Made by a program: the position numbers and the translations under genes. The notes under the pieces were generated by a model, which had not been told where the DNA came from, ran no database searches, and worked only from the letters and a program-made list of their open reading frames with translations. Shown here in pieces: positions 1 to 9,623 of a stretch of DNA of 64,000 nt. How positions within the stretch are numbered: position 1 is the first letter of the stretch; every line of letters begins with the position of its first letter. This DNA is from Caproicibacterium sp. BJN0003 (GTDB taxonomy: Bacteria > Bacillota > Clostridia > Oscillospirales > Acutalibacteraceae): the NCBI RefSeq assembly GCF_026314295.1, contig NZ_CP111108.1, positions 1,674,001 to 1,738,000 on the forward strand, written 5' to 3'.

Positions 1-1
1 T

Positions 2-1594
2 GCTTCTCCCGCTGAATACAGCAATGAGACGATAACGCTGACTTGGAGCGGAGCCTCCGGCGGCACCAGCCCGGTAAAGGGCTACCAGATCGCCAGCCGC
101 ACATCATTGGACAACAGTACCTGGAGTGCATGGAATGTGCTGACCATTCTGATACTGTCCGCCAGCGGTGGCAGCTACAACCCGGTTGTATCAAGCACAC
201 CGGGGACCTATACGCAGTTTGGTATCTGGACAATCGACACCTTTGATGTCTATTCGGTCGAAAAAATCAGTAACAGCATCTACTGCGACGTAACAGCTTG
301 CGGAGCGCCGACCGTCTGCTCAGTAAGCGCGGCATTAGCTGAAGGAAACGTCACTCTCTCGTGGAGTGGCGCAGCTAATGGCGCGGGCAATGCCATCACG
401 TCTTATGAGATACAGTACAGCGACTCACCCGACAACAGCAGCTGGGGCGATTGGACGGCTCTGACCACGGTGAGCACCTCGGCGACAAATGGTAGCTTGA
501 GTGTCAGCCCACCGGCCACGAGGGGCAATTATCGCCGGTTTCGGATACGGACGCGCGGTGCTGCCGGTGTAAGTTTTTATTCGGACTGGACGGTGTCCAG
601 CAATACTGTTCGCAGAAATACGCTGCCAACGCCGCCGACATCTTTTACAGCCGCACCCGCGATTTATGAAGGCGTCGTCGTAACGCTTGCGTGGAGCGGA
701 GCAGCTCCTGGAACCAGCGCCATCAAACAGTACGTCATCCAGCGGTCAACCTCCACGGATGGAACGAACTGGTCGGCATACGAGGCTCTTACAATTGTTG
801 TTTCAAGTTCCACCTCGGGAACGTATTCGGCGAACGCTTCCCAGATAGCCGGAACGTATACTCGTTACCGTATCAGTGTTACCGATACTTTAGACGCGGT
901 TTCCGCTTATGTAATCAGCGGGACGGTAAAGAAAAACAGTCCTCCATCTGCTCCTGTAATCGTCTGCCCGTCGTCCAGCGGGTCCAGTTACAATACCACT
1001 CCACGTTTTATGATTACAACGGGTGTCGAACCGGACGGCCAGTCGCAGATTGTGGAAGTAAAAATCGATACGGGCACTTGGATCAACAGTGTGGATAATC
1101 CAGAGCGATTTTCCACGAACGGATACCTTGGGAACGGCGTTAAAACAGTGTATCAGGCGGAAACGCTGGCGGCGGGAAGTCATTCCATTACCATTCGCTG
1201 CCTTGACAGCGATATCGAGTCGGCAAGTCCGGAGGTTGTCCGCACTTTTACAATACTGACGACGCCATTCGAGACAATTACCGCGAACGAAACCCATGTG
1301 AAGGCGGCGCATATCCAGACACTCCGAACCGCTGTAAACATGGTACGAAGCTATTATGGCCTGTCTCCTGCAACTTGGAGTGAGGAAATTACAGTTGGAA
1401 AAACCACGGTCAAGAACTGGCCATTCCACATCACGGAGCTTCGAAAAGCCATCGAGCCTGTCATTACGGCGGTCAACAGTTTCGATTCCTCATCGTCTTT
1501 TGATATCCCGCCCTTAACTTGGCTGTCCATCGGAGCAGGACGGCCAAAAGCGGATGTGATACAGCAAATTCATAATTTAATTCTAACTCTTTAA
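2..1594 (+). CDS. Phage tail/structural protein with fibronectin type III repeats (5' partial)
   Basis: The frame is open from the first bases of the window, so the gene begins upstream; a TTG at 107 is only an internal codon. About 530 residues are visible. Three Fn3-like repeats follow one another, each with the pattern 'TLTWSGA...' early and 'W..W..L' later, roughly residues 5-95, 100-195 and 200-290. An Ig-like segment (about 290-405) and a helical C-terminus follow. Such proteins sit at the tail tip or fibre and bind carbohydrate or cell-surface partners. The place just before the holin and lysin fits a minor structural protein. The exact virion role is inferred. Confidence 0.8.
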   Translation, partial: ASPAEYSNETITLTWSGASGGTSPVKGYQIASRTSLDNSTWSAWNVLTILILSASGGSYNPVVSSTPGTYTQFGIWTIDTFDVYSVEKISNSIYCDVTACGAPTVCSVSAALAEGNVTLSWSGAANGAGNAITSYEIQYSDSPDNSSWGDWTALTTVSTSATNGSLSVSPPATRGNYRRFRIRTRGAAGVSFYSDWTVSSNTVRRNTLPTPPTSFTAAPAIYEGVVVTLAWSGAAPGTSAIKQYVIQRSTSTDGTNWSAYEALTIVVSSSTSGTYSANASQIAGTYTRYRISVTDTLDAVSAYVISGTVKKNSPPSAPVIVCPSSSGSSYNTTPRFMITTGVEPDGQSQIVEVKIDTGTWINSVDNPERFSTNGYLGNGVKTVYQAETLAAGSHSITIRCLDSDIESASPEVVRTFTILTTPFETITANETHVKAAHIQTLRTAVNMVRSYYGLSPATWSEEITVGKTTVKNWPFHITELRKAIEPVITAVNSFDSSSSFDIPPLTWLSIGAGRPKADVIQQIHNLILTL

Positions 1595-1607
1595 CACAGT
1601 GTGGATG

Positions 1608-1640
1608 ATGCGCCTTTGCGGTTGCGGGGCGCATTTTTTA
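1608..1640 (+). terminator. Rho-independent terminator after the Fn3 protein gene
   Basis: Stem arms ATGCGCC (1608-1614) and GGCGCAT (1628-1634) are followed by a T run. It separates the tail gene from the holin ribosome site. Confidence 0.7.
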
Positions 1641-1667
1641 TATTCAAAACAAAAAGGAGGACTCCCA

Positions 1668-2096
1668 ATGAAAGAAGTATGGAACTGGATTCAAGTATTG
1701 GCGGCAGCGGCCGGAGGCTTCTTCGGCTGGTTTTTCGGCGGCTTTGACGGCTTTTTGTATGCGCTGCTTGTGTTCGTAGTTGTGGACTACATCACCGGCG
1801 TCATGCGCGCCATAGCGGACAAAAAGCTGTCCAGCGAGGTCGGCTTCAAGGGCATCTGCAAGAAGGTGCTGATTTTTGTAATGGTTGGCGTCGCGCACAT
1901 CATGGACATCTATCTCATCGGCAACGGCGAGGTTCTGCGTACCGCCGTCATCTTTTTCTACTGTTCCAACGAAGGTGTGTCCATGCTGGAAAATGCGGCG
2001 CATCTGGGGCTACCTATTCCCGAAAAGCTCAAGGCGGCGCTGGAGCAGCTTCACGGGCGGAGCGACGACTCGTCAAGGCCGGGTGATGGAGCATGA
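1668..2096 (+). CDS. Phage holin (toxin secretion/phage lysis holin family)
   Basis: About 142 residues. The start is the ATG at 1668, placed 6-7 bases after AAAGGAGGA; an in-frame upstream extension to 1599 would run through the terminator hairpin and is rejected. There are two or three hydrophobic helices: a Gly/Phe-rich one near residues 12-45 (WFFGGFDGFLYALLVF), then one near 65-85. The motif VDYITGVMRA is typical of the phage_holin_4 (PF05105) family. Holins oligomerise in the inner membrane and release endolysin. The stop overlaps the next start (ATGA), so translation is probably coupled. The amidase lies two genes downstream, completing the lysis cassette. Confidence 0.88.
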   Translation: MKEVWNWIQVLAAAAGGFFGWFFGGFDGFLYALLVFVVVDYITGVMRAIADKKLSSEVGFKGICKKVLIFVMVGVAHIMDIYLIGNGEVLRTAVIFFYCSNEGVSMLENAAHLGLPIPEKLKAALEQLHGRSDDSSRPGDGA

Positions 2097-3481
2097 TTGA
2101 TTTAACAAAAGCCGCGACAGTATTCATCGGTCGGCAGGGCGAGAACCATTTTCGCAATCTGGAGTTTGATGTCTCCAGCCTGCTTGGTGACGAATATCCC
2201 GGCGAGACGTTGACCGCCATTTACAAACGGCCGGACGGCGTCGCTTATCCAGTAGTTACAAGCTATGCGGACGGTGTGCTGACATGGTCGCCCGGTTCAA
2301 CGGAAACTGAAGTTGTCGGCGTGGGGCAGCTCGAGATCAGGGTCACCCATGAAGATGTTGTCGGGAAAAGCGTGCGGGTACTCACCATCGTGGAGGAGGC
2401 TCTCGCGGACGGGATTGTCGAACCGCCGGAGCCGCCCGCGCAGGAATGGCTGAATCAGGTGCTGACAGCGCTCGCCGCAATTGATGTGAATGACACCTAC
2501 GCGCTGCTTAATCTCACGTACAACCTGTTAAATGATGACTATACTCTGCTCGGAACCACGCATGACCAGATGGAAAGTATGCGTGACATGCTGTATACCC
2601 GAACGGGGATTATCCTCAATCACCTGCACCCGGTGGAGACTGCCTCGGCACCGGACATGGCGAGCCGCAGAGCGTCCATCACCTTTACCGGAATATCGGC
2701 AGGCAGCAATATGGTGATGGACAGCGTAACCTATTTGTTCGTTGCGGCGCTTGGAAGTCCGGCGGCAAATACCGTGCAGGTACTGATTCAGAGTAATCTC
2801 AGCGACACTGTCAAAAAGATTGCCGAAGCCATACGGGGCGTTCAGGATGCGGGAAACATCGCATACGGCAGCGGAACAAATCCGCACCCCACCTGTACAG
2901 GCTACTGGACAAAGCAGAGGTTTTCCATTGGGGACATTTCCGTTGCTCCCGGAGAAAGCCTGTTCCTGCTGGAAAAAGCTGAGGACGTCAACACTGCTTT
3001 GACTCTGACCTCCACCGCCGCGTCAACCATCAATGTTTTCATTCGGATGCCGCACCTGCGGTATGTTTTGTCAGGCAATACTCTCGGCTCGGGCGGCACA
3101 AGCAGCATCAGAGGGCCTATGCATACCATTCTGCCCATCGGCAGCATTGTAATCGGCGGTCAGGACGATCCGCTTATCCCGGTGCCCTACGACTGCCACC
3201 TGGTCACGATCTGCCGCCAATCGGATACCACCGAAAAAGAGCTGGACTTCTATATTTCAAACGACGAGCAGACCTTTACCCGCATCTCGAGAAGCACGCC
3301 ACTCGGCGCGGATAGTTCCACAGAGGCCCAGCACGCTCAGATCGCTATGCGACAAAGCAGAGTACCTGCCGGCTACGGGCTATACGCTCGCATTGGGAGC
3401 AACGGCACATCGGCGACCGCTTACTGCGATCTAAAGTTTACCTACCATCTGTACCCGGCCGCGCTTGCGGCTTACATTTAA
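2093..3481 (+). CDS. Phage baseplate upper/receptor-binding-like protein
   Basis: 462 residues, overlapping the holin stop by four bases. The N-terminal ~110 residues (IDLTKAATVFIGRQGEN..., then YKRPDGVAYPV) form a beta-rich region with the layout of BppU-type baseplate upper proteins. A short helical linker (about 115-185) follows, and the remaining ~280 residues are beta-rich with Gly, Ser and Thr, as in receptor-binding or tail-spike-like C-termini. No catalytic motif is visible. The function as a baseplate or host-attachment component is inferred from the N-terminus and from its place between holin and lysin, where accessory fibre genes often sit. Confidence 0.55.
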   Translation: MIDLTKAATVFIGRQGENHFRNLEFDVSSLLGDEYPGETLTAIYKRPDGVAYPVVTSYADGVLTWSPGSTETEVVGVGQLEIRVTHEDVVGKSVRVLTIVEEALADGIVEPPEPPAQEWLNQVLTALAAIDVNDTYALLNLTYNLLNDDYTLLGTTHDQMESMRDMLYTRTGIILNHLHPVETASAPDMASRRASITFTGISAGSNMVMDSVTYLFVAALGSPAANTVQVLIQSNLSDTVKKIAEAIRGVQDAGNIAYGSGTNPHPTCTGYWTKQRFSIGDISVAPGESLFLLEKAEDVNTALTLTSTAASTINVFIRMPHLRYVLSGNTLGSGGTSSIRGPMHTILPIGSIVIGGQDDPLIPVPYDCHLVTICRQSDTTEKELDFYISNDEQTFTRISRSTPLGADSSTEAQHAQIAMRQSRVPAGYGLYARIGSNGTSATAYCDLKFTYHLYPAALAAYI

Positions 3482-3497
3482 ACTGTGAGGTGCTTTT

Positions 3498-4217
3498 ATG
3501 AATCTGCATCAACTCATTCTGACGAACAATGCCTGCTACAGGGCAGGCAAAACCATTACGCCGAAGGGTATCATGGTGCATTCCACCGGGGCGAACAATC
3601 CCAATTTGAAACGCTATGTCAGTCCGGATGACGGACTACTTGGAAAAAATCAGTACGGCAACCACTGGAACCAGAATACGCCGGACGGCCGTCAGGTCTG
3701 CGTCCACGGTTTTATCGGCCAGCTTGCCGACGGCTCCATCGCAACGTACCAGACCTTGCCGTGGAATATGCGCGGTTGGCACTGCGGCAGCGGTGCAAAA
3801 GGCTCCGGTAATGATACGCATATCGGCTTTGAAATCTGCGAGGACGGTCTGACCGATGCCTCGTATTTTTCTGCCGTTTACAAGGAAGCCGTAGAGCTTT
3901 GCGTATATCTCTGCAAGCAGTATGGGCTGACGGATAAGGACATTATCTGTCACTCGGAGGGCGCGAAGCTGGGAATCGCCAGTAATCACGGCGACGTCAT
4001 GCACTGGTTTCCGAAGTTTGGAAAGAACATGGACAGCTTCCGCGCTGCAGTCAAGGCTGGATTGGCGGTAGCGGAAACGACCGCTGAATCTGACACACCG
4101 AAGAAATATTACCGTGTGCAGGTCGGCGCATATTCCGTCAAGGCAAACGCCGATGCTATGCTCAGTAAGGTCAAGGCAGCTGGCTTCACTGACGCTTTTG
4201 TCAAGTATAGCGAGTAA
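3498..4217 (+). CDS. Phage endolysin, N-acetylmuramoyl-L-alanine amidase with SPOR-like C-terminus
   Basis: 239 residues. The first ~165 are an Amidase_2/PGRP fold: IMVHSTGANNP gives the first zinc His, WHCG the central motif, and HSEGAKLGIASNHGDVMHW the second zinc His region. It cleaves the bond between muramic acid and L-Ala in the host wall. Residues about 200-239 (YYRVQVGAYSVKANADAML) are a SPOR-type repeat that binds denuded glycan. The ribosome site is GTGAGGTGC just before the ATG. It forms the lysis pair with the upstream holin. A strong terminator follows. Confidence 0.92.
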   Translation: MNLHQLILTNNACYRAGKTITPKGIMVHSTGANNPNLKRYVSPDDGLLGKNQYGNHWNQNTPDGRQVCVHGFIGQLADGSIATYQTLPWNMRGWHCGSGAKGSGNDTHIGFEICEDGLTDASYFSAVYKEAVELCVYLCKQYGLTDKDIICHSEGAKLGIASNHGDVMHWFPKFGKNMDSFRAAVKAGLAVAETTAESDTPKKYYRVQVGAYSVKANADAMLSKVKAAGFTDAFVKYSE

Positions 4218-4234
4218 CCATATACACATCGCAG

Positions 4235-4278
4235 TAATGCCTACTGGAGATTATCTCTCTGGTAGGCATTATTTTTTT
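4235..4278 (+). terminator. Terminator after the endolysin gene
   Basis: Arms TAATGCCTAC (4235-4244) and GTAGGCATTA (4262-4271) pair perfectly and are followed by a T run. It closes the phage late operon. Confidence 0.9.
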
Positions 4279-4356
4279 GCTTTTTTTTCGTCCAAACAGC
4301 CTGAAATCTTCCAGTGAGTTGTGAGGACAGAGGTTCTTAGACTGGAGGAAAAATAC

Positions 4357-4578
4357 ATGGCCAATATTACTGGCGTAATACCAGAAATCAATTATGAAAA
4401 GAAACCTGTTCCGCAAGAGCAATTGCAGCGCGAAGTAGATTATGTAAGGGCACAGCGGATACTCTCTTTCATGCTCCAAAACGGACTTGTTTCCTTGTCG
4501 GAATTCAACAAGATAACCACATTAAACCGCAAATCTTTCTCACCGGCTCTGGCACAGATTATGCCCGAAAGCCGTTGA
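4357..4578 (+). CDS. Small SHOCT-like domain protein of the recombinase cassette
   Basis: 73 residues. The start is the ATG at 4357 behind TGGAGGA; the longer GTG frame from 4321 lacks a ribosome site. The C-terminal half (RILSFMLQNGLVSLSEF) has the helix-turn pattern of SHOCT-like short C-terminal domains: a leading helix, then 'G.(I/V)s..Ef'. No catalytic residues are seen. It sits immediately before three serine recombinase genes. A similar 51-residue protein is found at 13609-13764 in the second mobile region, so this small family appears to travel with these elements. The role is unknown; a regulatory or accessory one is possible. Confidence 0.6.
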   Translation: MANITGVIPEINYEKKPVPQEQLQREVDYVRAQRILSFMLQNGLVSLSEFNKITTLNRKSFSPALAQIMPESR

Positions 4579-4628
4579 TATTACTGAACTTCAGAGGTAA
4601 TATGTCACACTGACAAGGAGGTGAAAAA

Positions 4629-6191
4629 TTGAAAAAGGTAACGAAAATCAATGAAAATACGTCTGATTTTACAGAGCTTCCCAAACTGCGTGTTGCGGCT
4701 TACTGCCGTGTGTCCACCGATAGTGATGATCAGCTGGTCAGTCTCGACACACAGATAAAGCACTACGAATCCTACATCAAATCAAATCCTGACTGGGATT
4801 TTGCCGGGCTTTATTATGACGAGGGCATCACCGGTACAAAAAAGGAAAAGCGGCCGGAGCTGCTTCGCATGATTGCCGACTGCGAGAACAAGAAAATTGA
4901 CTTCATCGTAACAAAGTCCATTAGCCGGTTTGCAAGGAATACAACCGACTGTCTGGAACTGGTGAGGAAGCTGCTTGACCTCGGCATTTTCATTTACTTT
5001 GAGAAGGAAAATATAAACACCGGGTCAATGGAAAGTGAACTCATGCTGTCAATCCTGAGTGGACTGGCCGAAAATGAGTCGGTCTCTATTGCGGAAAACA
5101 GCAAATGGTCGGTAAAGCGTAGGTTTCAAAATGGGACCTTCAAGATTTCCTATCCGCCCTACGGCTACGATACTGCTGATGGAAAGCTGGTCATAAACGA
5201 ATCACAGGCGGAAATAGTCCGTTTTATTTTCTTCGAAATTCTTTCCGGCAAGGGTACCGGCAAAATTGCAAATGAGCTGAACCGCCGCGATGTGCCATCC
5301 AAGAAAGGCGGTCGCTGGACGGCGACAACCATTCGCGGGATGCTCGGTAATGAAAAATACACCGGCGATGCCATTTTTCAAAAAACCTACACCGATATGC
5401 ACTTCAACCGCCACTACAATTACGGTGAAAAAGACCAGTTCCTGATTAAAAATCATCATGATGCGATTATCAGCCATGAGGATTTCGATGCCGCGCAGGC
5501 TATCATTGAACAGCACGGCAAAGAAAAAGGCGTGGAAAAATATCAGGATAAGTACCAAAACCGATATCCGTTTTCAGGCAAAATCATCTGCGGTCAGTGC
5601 GGTGGCAAATTCAAGCGTCGCATCCACTCCACCGGCAGGCATAATATCGCATGGTGCTGTACCAATCATATAGAGGACGCTAAGAAATGTTCCATGAAAT
5701 ACATCCCGGAGTCTGATTTTGAATATGCGTTTGTAACTATGGTGAATAAGCTCATATTCGGTCACCAAACCGTTTTAAGGCCCTTATTAATGGGCCTTCG
5801 CGGTATCAACTCCGAAGACAGTGTGGCAAAGCTGCACACCCTCGATAAAAAGCTCGAAGAAAACGCGGAACAGCGAAAGGTGCTGGTTACACTACAGACC
5901 CGTGGCTACCTTGAGCCTGCCGTTTACAACAAGGGAAATAACGAACTTTTGCAAGAAGCCGAGCGCATACAGCGCCAGAAAGAATCCATATCCCGCTTCA
6001 TAAACAGCGACAATATTAACCTGCATGAGGTCAGCGAGCTCCTGCAATACGCCACAAAGGCGGCAATGCTGAAGGGCTTTGACAGAGAACTGTTTACTCG
6101 CTTCGTGGAGCGGATTCTTGTATATTCACGAACAGAAATAGGGTTCGAATTAAAATGCGGCATTACGCTGAAAGAAAGGTTGGTGAGATAA
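4629..6191 (+). CDS. Large serine recombinase A
   Basis: 520 residues, starting at a TTG placed 5 bases after AAGGAGGTGA. The N-terminal resolvase/invertase domain (about residues 18-165) keeps the nucleophile Ser in AAYCRVS and the Arg-rich SISRFAR motif. A recombinase domain (about 170-290) begins at PPYGYDTADGK. A zinc ribbon follows: CGQCGGKF, then WCCTNHI (about 320-350). A coiled coil and C-terminal domain complete it. Full length and complete motifs suggest activity in phage integration/excision. It is followed without a gap by gene B and then gene C. The same three-gene order occurs in damaged form on the minus strand at 18-20.6 kb. Confidence 0.9.
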   Translation: MKKVTKINENTSDFTELPKLRVAAYCRVSTDSDDQLVSLDTQIKHYESYIKSNPDWDFAGLYYDEGITGTKKEKRPELLRMIADCENKKIDFIVTKSISRFARNTTDCLELVRKLLDLGIFIYFEKENINTGSMESELMLSILSGLAENESVSIAENSKWSVKRRFQNGTFKISYPPYGYDTADGKLVINESQAEIVRFIFFEILSGKGTGKIANELNRRDVPSKKGGRWTATTIRGMLGNEKYTGDAIFQKTYTDMHFNRHYNYGEKDQFLIKNHHDAIISHEDFDAAQAIIEQHGKEKGVEKYQDKYQNRYPFSGKIICGQCGGKFKRRIHSTGRHNIAWCCTNHIEDAKKCSMKYIPESDFEYAFVTMVNKLIFGHQTVLRPLLMGLRGINSEDSVAKLHTLDKKLEENAEQRKVLVTLQTRGYLEPAVYNKGNNELLQEAERIQRQKESISRFINSDNINLHEVSELLQYATKAAMLKGFDRELFTRFVERILVYSRTEIGFELKCGITLKERLVR

Positions 6192-6623
6192 ATGGGCCAC
6201 ACTCCATACGGTTACCGGATTATAAACGGAAAAGCCGTGATTGATGAACAATCTGCCGAGCGGATAAAAATCCTGTTTCAGTCCTATCTGACCGGCGATT
6301 CTTTGGCAACGGCAGCAAAAAAAGCTGAAATTATAGCATTCCACGCAGGCATCAGCAGGATGCTCCAGAATAAGCGCTATCTCGGTGACGAATATTACCC
6401 GGCGATTGTCGACCCGGACACATTTACGGCTGCTGAAGCGGAACGTATCAGACGGGCAGAAAAACTCGGCCGAGTCCGAGAACTAAAAGCAAAAAAAGAG
6501 GTCGTCTATCCCACTGCCTTCCGCATCAGCGAAGACAGAGAGCGGTTTGACGACCCATTCCAGCAGGCGGAATATTCCTACAGCCTGATAGAAACGGAGG
6601 TGGATATAGATGGAGGTCAGTAA
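6192..6623 (+). CDS. Catalytic-domain-less recombinase-like protein B
   Basis: 143 residues. It begins directly with [17 protein letters not shown], which corresponds to the recombinase domain (PF07508-like) that follows the catalytic domain in large serine recombinases. No resolvase domain and no Ser nucleophile are present. The start codon abuts the stop of gene A, and the gene overlaps the start of gene C by 14 bases, so the three are very probably translated together. An intact homologue (138 residues) is kept in the second cassette although its neighbours are broken there. A DNA-binding helper or directionality role is inferred; no function is proven by the sequence. Confidence 0.75.
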   Translation: MGHTPYGYRIINGKAVIDEQSAERIKILFQSYLTGDSLATAAKKAEIIAFHAGISRMLQNKRYLGDEYYPAIVDPDTFTAAEAERIRRAEKLGRVRELKAKKEVVYPTAFRISEDRERFDDPFQQAEYSYSLIETEVDIDGGQ

Positions 6624-8178
6624 GAATGTAACCGTCATTCCGGCGAGGAAGCATACCCGAAAGAGCAAGGACGAAGAAAAACCGAAGCTCCGCGTTGCTG
6701 CCTACTGCCGCGTTTCCACAGACAGCGACGAACAGGCGACCAGTTATGACGCACAAATTGAACACTACACCGCTTACATTAACGGCCACCCAGACTGGGA
6801 ATTGGCGGGAATCTATGCGGACGACGGCATCTCCGGCACCAATACAAAAAAGCGCGAGGAATTCAACCGCATGATTGACGAGTGCATGGCCGGCAATATC
6901 GACATGGTCATCACGAAGTCCATCAGCCGGTTTGCCCGAAATACGCTGGACTGCTTGAAATACATCCGTCAGCTCAAGGACAAGAACATTCCTGTTTTCT
7001 TTGAAAAAGAAAATATCAACTCTATGGATTCCAAGGGCGAGGTCATGCTTACCATCATGGCGTCGCTTGCCCAGCAGGAAAGCCAATCCTTAAGTCAGAA
7101 CGTTAAGCTGGGCCTGCAATACCGATACCAGCAGGGCGAAATCCAGATAAATTGTGCTCGGTTCCTCGGTTATACAAAGGATGAGAATAAGCATCTTGTA
7201 ATAGTGCCGGAAGAAGCTGAAATTGTGAAACGCATTTACCGGGAATACCTTGAAGGTGCCAGTATGCTTAAAATCGCTCGCGGTCTGGAAGCGGACGGTA
7301 TTCTGAACGGAGCCGGTAAGGAAAAATGGCATACCAGCAACGTGAACCAGATTTTGCGCAATGAAAAATACATCGGTGATGCTCTACTGCAGAAAACCTA
7401 TACCGTTGACTTCCTTACGAAAAAGCGGGTTAAAAATAACGGCCTTGTTCCACAATACTATGTTGAAAACAGCCACGAAGCCATCATTCCGCGTGGAATT
7501 TTCATGCAGGTGCAGGAGGAACTCGTCCGCCGTCGTATCGTCCACACCAGCCCCAATGGGAAGAACCGAGTCTTCAGTAGCAGTCACTGCCTATCAAACG
7601 TCGTTTTCTGCGGCTGCTGCGGGGAGTTTTACCGCAGGATTCACTGGTACAACCGTGGTAAGAAGTCCATCGTCTGGCGGTGCATCAGCCGTCTTGAAAA
7701 TACCGGGTTGTTCTGCGACGCCCGCACCGTGCCGGAAAGCCAGATTGAGCAAGTGCTGGTTGCCGCAATCAATCAGACATGGTGTGACAAGGACACCTTC
7801 CTCACCACCCTGCAAAGAAACATCGAAACCGTTCTGGAATCAGAAAAAGGCCAGCCACTTAGCGACATCGACAAGCGGCTGGCAGAACTGCAGGAGGAAC
7901 TTTTAAAGCGGACCGGCGCCCGAGCTGATTATGAGGATGTCGCCGAGGAGATTTACCGCCTGCGCGAGGATAAGCAGAAGCTTCAGCTGGAAAGCGCCGG
8001 GCGGGACGAGCAGAAAAAGCGCATCGCCGACATGGGCACCTTCCTGAGGGAACAGCCCACTGCCATTGCCGAATACGACGAGCCGCTTGTCCGGCGGCTG
8101 ATTGAAAAAGTCACCGTCTACGAGGACAAATTCACGGTGGAATTCAAGTCCGGCGTGACGGTGGATGTGGATGAATAA
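6610..8178 (+). CDS. Large serine recombinase C
   Basis: 522 residues. The resolvase domain (about 25-180) has the nucleophile Ser in AAYCRVS and the [12 protein letters not shown] motif. The recombinase domain follows (about 190-290), then a Cys4 zinc ribbon ([10 protein letters not shown] ... WRCISR, about 335-370) and a long coiled-coil/C-terminal region. It is close in sequence to the interrupted recombinase C at 17986-19548. Together with A it gives two complete recombinases in one operon, a layout reminiscent of the ccrA/ccrB pair of SCC elements but with an extra small gene between. It is the last gene of the prophage, so the attachment site should be nearby. Confidence 0.9.
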   Translation: MEVSKNVTVIPARKHTRKSKDEEKPKLRVAAYCRVSTDSDEQATSYDAQIEHYTAYINGHPDWELAGIYADDGISGTNTKKREEFNRMIDECMAGNIDMVITKSISRFARNTLDCLKYIRQLKDKNIPVFFEKENINSMDSKGEVMLTIMASLAQQESQSLSQNVKLGLQYRYQQGEIQINCARFLGYTKDENKHLVIVPEEAEIVKRIYREYLEGASMLKIARGLEADGILNGAGKEKWHTSNVNQILRNEKYIGDALLQKTYTVDFLTKKRVKNNGLVPQYYVENSHEAIIPRGIFMQVQEELVRRRIVHTSPNGKNRVFSSSHCLSNVVFCGCCGEFYRRIHWYNRGKKSIVWRCISRLENTGLFCDARTVPESQIEQVLVAAINQTWCDKDTFLTTLQRNIETVLESEKGQPLSDIDKRLAELQEELLKRTGARADYEDVAEEIYRLREDKQKLQLESAGRDEQKKRIADMGTFLREQPTAIAEYDEPLVRRLIEKVTVYEDKFTVEFKSGVTVDVDE

Positions 8179-8233
8179 GGACACAAATGAGCATGCCCGC
8201 CAATCTGTCAGCAAACTTTTGACCAAAACCAAT

Positions 8234-8755
8234 TTATTTTGAAATATGCTGCAGCATGTTATTGAATATCTCGATGTGTCGTTCTTCATCCATAACAATG
8301 CGTCTTAAGATGCTTGCAATGTTGGAATTCTGTATCGTGTTGGCTTGCCGGTTATACTTTTGAATGGCCGCTTCCTCTCCTTTGATGGAGTTAATGATGA
8401 CATCGCGAACATTTCTCGGGTATTGATTGTATGCCGGCGTCCAATAGGATTTTCTTCGATTTTGTACCGTCCACAAGCGTGGGTCGGCCCCCATCTTGTA
8501 GGCAAGCTCTGCGAATATATCCAAGTGATGCATTTCCACGATGCTGATTTCATGAAAGCACTTGGCAAAACCAGTGTAGCTTGGTTCGAGTATGACGCTG
8601 TTATAAAAGTACAGGCTTACAGCGGTCATTTCAGAGTTGCTACTGCCTATATTACTTAACATAGCGAGAGCATATTCGGGGTTTTGGCTTTCGGGCTGGG
8701 TCGGGGGGTATGGCAGATTGACAGAGACATCGCAGGTAAAATCATTATTCATCAT
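8234..8755 (-). CDS. Ferritin-like diiron-type protein
   Basis: About 173 residues. ATGs at 8758, 8755 and 8752 follow GGAGG; the middle one has the best spacing. The longer frame to 8920 is rejected because its extra N-terminus is translated from a decayed acetyltransferase. Two metal-binding helix motifs are visible: EISIVEMHH, and later GEEAAIQKY with DEERHIEIF, giving the ExxH pattern of rubrerythrin/ferritin-like bundles. PRLW and the Tyr/Asn-rich segment between resemble manganese-catalase or spore-coat-like relatives. It probably binds a dinuclear metal centre and handles peroxide or iron; the substrate is not determinable. It lies right beside the prophage edge. Confidence 0.7.
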   Translation of the reverse strand: MMNNDFTCDVSVNLPYPPTQPESQNPEYALAMLSNIGSSNSEMTAVSLYFYNSVILEPSYTGFAKCFHEISIVEMHHLDIFAELAYKMGADPRLWTVQNRRKSYWTPAYNQYPRNVRDVIINSIKGEEAAIQKYNRQANTIQNSNIASILRRIVMDEERHIEIFNNMLQHISK

Positions 8756-8847
8756 CATAAGCCTCCATTGAAAATACTTAGCATTATGATATATATGAAG
8801 CGCCCGGCAGCAAAAGACCTGTAAAACAAAAAATCGAAAAATAAGAG

Positions 8848-9020
8848 AAACGGTCTTTGTCATCCTGAAATTTTTTAAGGAAATGCCCTCCCTGATTACA
8901 GTATTTTCAGTTTGCATCATATATCCAAACTTTCAAAAAAGGTCTGGCCGTAATGGAGGCGTAGGTTTCAAAGAAAAGCACATTGCTTTGCCCCGTCCGT
9001 CGTTCCAATTCCGCTACAAG
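8848..9020 (-). pseudogene. Decayed 3' fragment of a GNAT acetyltransferase
   Basis: Read on the minus strand this stretch aligns along its whole length with the 3' third of the intact acetyltransferase at 9624-10094. Both share the segments encoding FETYASITARP and the terminal '(V/L)..NFRM.KT'. Bases are missing in the poly-T/A run near 8935, which shifts the frame, and no start is present. It is a degenerate duplicate separated from its parent by the VanZ-like gene. Confidence 0.8.
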
Positions 9021-9062
9021 AAGGGGGGATTGATAAACAAATCCACGTTTTTCAAATGATCT

Positions 9063-9593
9063 CTATGTTATCATCACCCATCGATGGCTGATTAACAGCA
9101 AAATGACGAGTAATATTGCCAATATGGTGAATACCGCGGCAAGTACATTGATCACCTTATTTGTCCTGCCTTTCAGGGCCTTGGCGAGCAAGGCGTAAAT
9201 GCCAATTCCGATAATTCCTCCGAGCGTGTTGCTAAGCACGTCGGTAATATCAGCTCTGCCGATCGCGAAAATAAACTGTATGATTTCAAAGGCAAAAGCC
9301 AAGCCGGCAATCGCGAGAAGCTTTTTCACAAAAGGCCACGGGGTTTTCAACATACAAAGATAGATTCCAAAAGGGATGAAAACGAGAATGTTATTTCTGA
9401 TTTCGCTGAACTGAATCATGCCGCTGTCACAGAAAGACCCCAGAAACGGAATCGGGTTAATGACTCGCTCCCCATGCATATCCGGGATGGAAAACTGCAA
9501 TTTGAAGAGAATCAGCCATGTTAATGCCAGTAAATAAATTGCGAACAACACGAGTGTAAGCGTGTTTTGTTTTTTTGATTTTAAATTTTTCAT
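9063..9593 (-). CDS. VanZ-like membrane protein
   Basis: 176 residues with four or five hydrophobic helices (about 12-32, 68-85, 90-112, 120-140 and 148-170). The motifs INPIPFL and RNNILVFIPFGIYL, followed by FEIIQF and DITDVLSNTLGG, are the hallmarks of the VanZ-like family (PF04892). VanZ in Tn1546 gives low-level teicoplanin resistance, but most family members are uncharacterised and no van genes are nearby. It lies between an acetyltransferase and its decayed copy on the same strand. Confidence 0.88.
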   Translation of the reverse strand: MKNLKSKKQNTLTLVLFAIYLLALTWLILFKLQFSIPDMHGERVINPIPFLGSFCDSGMIQFSEIRNNILVFIPFGIYLCMLKTPWPFVKKLLAIAGLAFAFEIIQFIFAIGRADITDVLSNTLGGIIGIGIYALLAKALKGRTNKVINVLAAVFTILAILLVILLLISHRWVMIT

Positions 9594-9623
9594 AGAGTGA
9601 TCTCTTCTCCGTTTCAGACGGTA

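Larger units (their letters stand above)
1..8230. mobile_element. Right end of a prophage (tail, lysis and integration modules)
   Basis: Gene order is tail fibre-like protein, holin, baseplate-type protein, amidase, then three serine recombinase genes, all on the plus strand. This is the usual late-gene to integration-gene end of a clostridial temperate phage. Base composition is visibly more GC-rich than the DNA that follows. The left part lies outside the window. The attachment site should lie shortly after the last recombinase (stop at 8178), but no core repeat can be recognised without the other end. Confidence 0.85.

Noticed and set aside
8756-8920. N-terminal extension of the ferritin-like protein
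   Set aside because: The extra codons are translated from the decayed acetyltransferase copy, and the real ribosome site lies at about 8763.
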